Shown: positions 5,716 to 6,300 of the stretch, piece after piece | How the letters are laid out: every line of letters begins with the position of its first letter | How positions within the stretch are numbered: position 1 is the first letter of the stretch | Assembly (NCBI GenBank): GCA_030147305.1 | Contig: JASLAE010000248.1 | Coordinates: forward strand, 1 to 6,300 | DNA length: 6,300 bases | Reading direction: 5' to 3' | Origin: Cesiribacter sp. | GTDB taxonomy: Bacteria; Bacteroidota; Bacteroidia; Cytophagales; Cyclobacteriaceae | Notes under the pieces: generated by a model | Told to the model about the DNA's origin: nothing | What the model saw: only the letters and a program-made list of their open reading frames with translations | Database searches by the model: none | Made by a program: the position numbers and the translations under genes

Positions 5716-5868
5716 AGGGTTTATTTCTTTAGCTCAACCAGAAGTTTTATTCAGTAGCGGCCTCTCATTGTTCTGCCAGCGCCTGTCACCGTTATTCTAA
5801 GCCACCGCAGCTCTAGAGGAACAACAAATATTTCTTCTACCTTATAGGCTGAATTAATCACTACTTAT
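5716..5868. other. Gap between argF' and argB
   Basis: 153 bp inside an otherwise tight cluster. No gene, clear hairpin with T-run, or good TAnnTTTG box is seen on the - strand; AATATTTG at 5832-5825 is the nearest to a -7 box but lacks the T at position 1. An internal promoter, a processing site or simple spacer are all possible. Confidence 0.4.
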
Positions 5869-6300
5869 TTATCCCAGCCCTTCCAGCATTTTCTTCAGCA
5901 CCAGCTGGGCGGTCCAGAGCCGGTTTTCCGCCTGTGGAATAACGATACTCTTATCTACTACTGCATCGGTGGCAATTACGTTGCGGCGAATAGGCAGACA
6001 ATGCATAAAATGCGCATCACTGGTAAGGGCCATCTTTTGCTCGGTGATCGTCCAGTTATCATCCCTGGACAAGATTTTTCCATACTCGCGGTAGCTGCTC
6101 CAGTTCTTGGCATAGACAAAATCTGCACCTGCAAAAGCCTTGTTCTGATCATACTCCACCCGGCTGTTTTTCACAATGGCAGGCGCTAATTCATACCCTT
6201 CCGGATGGGTGATGACCAGCTCTACCTCACCCGCCTGCATCCACTCCACAAAAGAGTTGGGTACTGCCTGTGGCAGCGCCTTAGGGTGGGGTGCCCAGCT
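5869..6300 (-). CDS. argF': N-acetyl-/N-succinyl-ornithine carbamoyltransferase, C-terminal part
   Basis: The last 143 residues of a carbamoyltransferase whose 5' part is beyond the window; the frame stays open to the right edge. It holds the second (amino-acid-binding) domain. Motifs visible: WAPHPKALPQAVPNSF at its start, THPEGYEL, a YAKNW segment and the ornithine-loop motif HCLPIRRNV followed by ATDAVVD. The HCLPxRRNVxATDAV form is that of the acyl-ornithine branch and not of classical ornithine carbamoyltransferases, which have other residues after HCLP. The enzyme therefore should carbamoylate N-acetyl- or N-succinyl-ornithine to the acyl-citrulline. In this branch a single residue near position 90 (Glu in the acetyl form, Pro in the succinyl form) decides the substrate, and that residue is not in view. 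It is the first of the four arg genes here in the direction of transcription, and earlier arg genes may lie further right. Confidence 0.9.
   Translation of the reverse strand, partial: SWAPHPKALPQAVPNSFVEWMQAGEVELVITHPEGYELAPAIVKNSRVEYDQNKAFAGADFVYAKNWSSYREYGKILSRDDNWTITEQKMALTSDAHFMHCLPIRRNVIATDAVVDKSIVIPQAENRLWTAQLVLKKMLEGLG

Noticed and set aside
1..6300. A previously undescribed defence, mobile or secretion system
   Set aside because: All substantial open frames belong to known metabolic or small housekeeping families; no nuclease, toxin, phage, transposase or repeat-array signal was seen.

Overview
The window looks like an ordinary chromosomal segment of a member of the Bacteroidota, most likely a Cytophagales-type bacterium. 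Three things suggest this: the arginine genes are of the acylated-citrulline type found in this phylum; there is a good match to the Bacteroidota -7 promoter element (TAnnTTTG); and Shine-Dalgarno sequences are largely absent ahead of the genes. The genus cannot be told from the sequence. There is no mobile element, CRISPR array, rRNA, tRNA or defence gene. I did not find a new multi-gene system.

Left part (1-2276). The 5' end of a gene for an exported DUF4440/SnoaL-like (NTF2-fold) protein reads leftward off the edge. A divergent promoter region separates it from three rightward genes that are spaced too widely to be an obvious operon: a group III truncated hemoglobin, an NAD-dependent L-lactate/malate dehydrogenase family enzyme, and a small Dabb-domain protein. 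The dehydrogenase has all the LDH/MDH catalytic residues and LDH-like allosteric-site residues, but has Gly at the position that normally separates lactate (Gln) from malate (Arg) enzymes.

Middle (2277-2516). This 240-bp convergent intergenic region holds a terminator-like hairpin for the leftward arginine operon and a second set of mutually exclusive hairpins that no gene explains.

Right part (2517-6300). Four leftward arginine biosynthesis genes, in transcription order: argF' (N-acyl-ornithine carbamoyltransferase, 3' part only), argB (acylglutamate kinase), argE' (M20 acylcitrulline deacylase) and argH (argininosuccinate lyase). Together they cover the kinase step, carbamoylation of an acylated ornithine, removal of the acyl group from acyl-citrulline, and the last step to arginine. 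The route keeps the acyl group on through the transcarbamylase step, unlike the classical OTC route. Whether the acyl group is acetyl or succinyl cannot be told, because the deciding residue of argF' lies outside the window. argB and argE' overlap by 10 nt and argE' and argH are 11 nt apart, so these three are probably one transcript; argF' is set off by a 153-nt gap.
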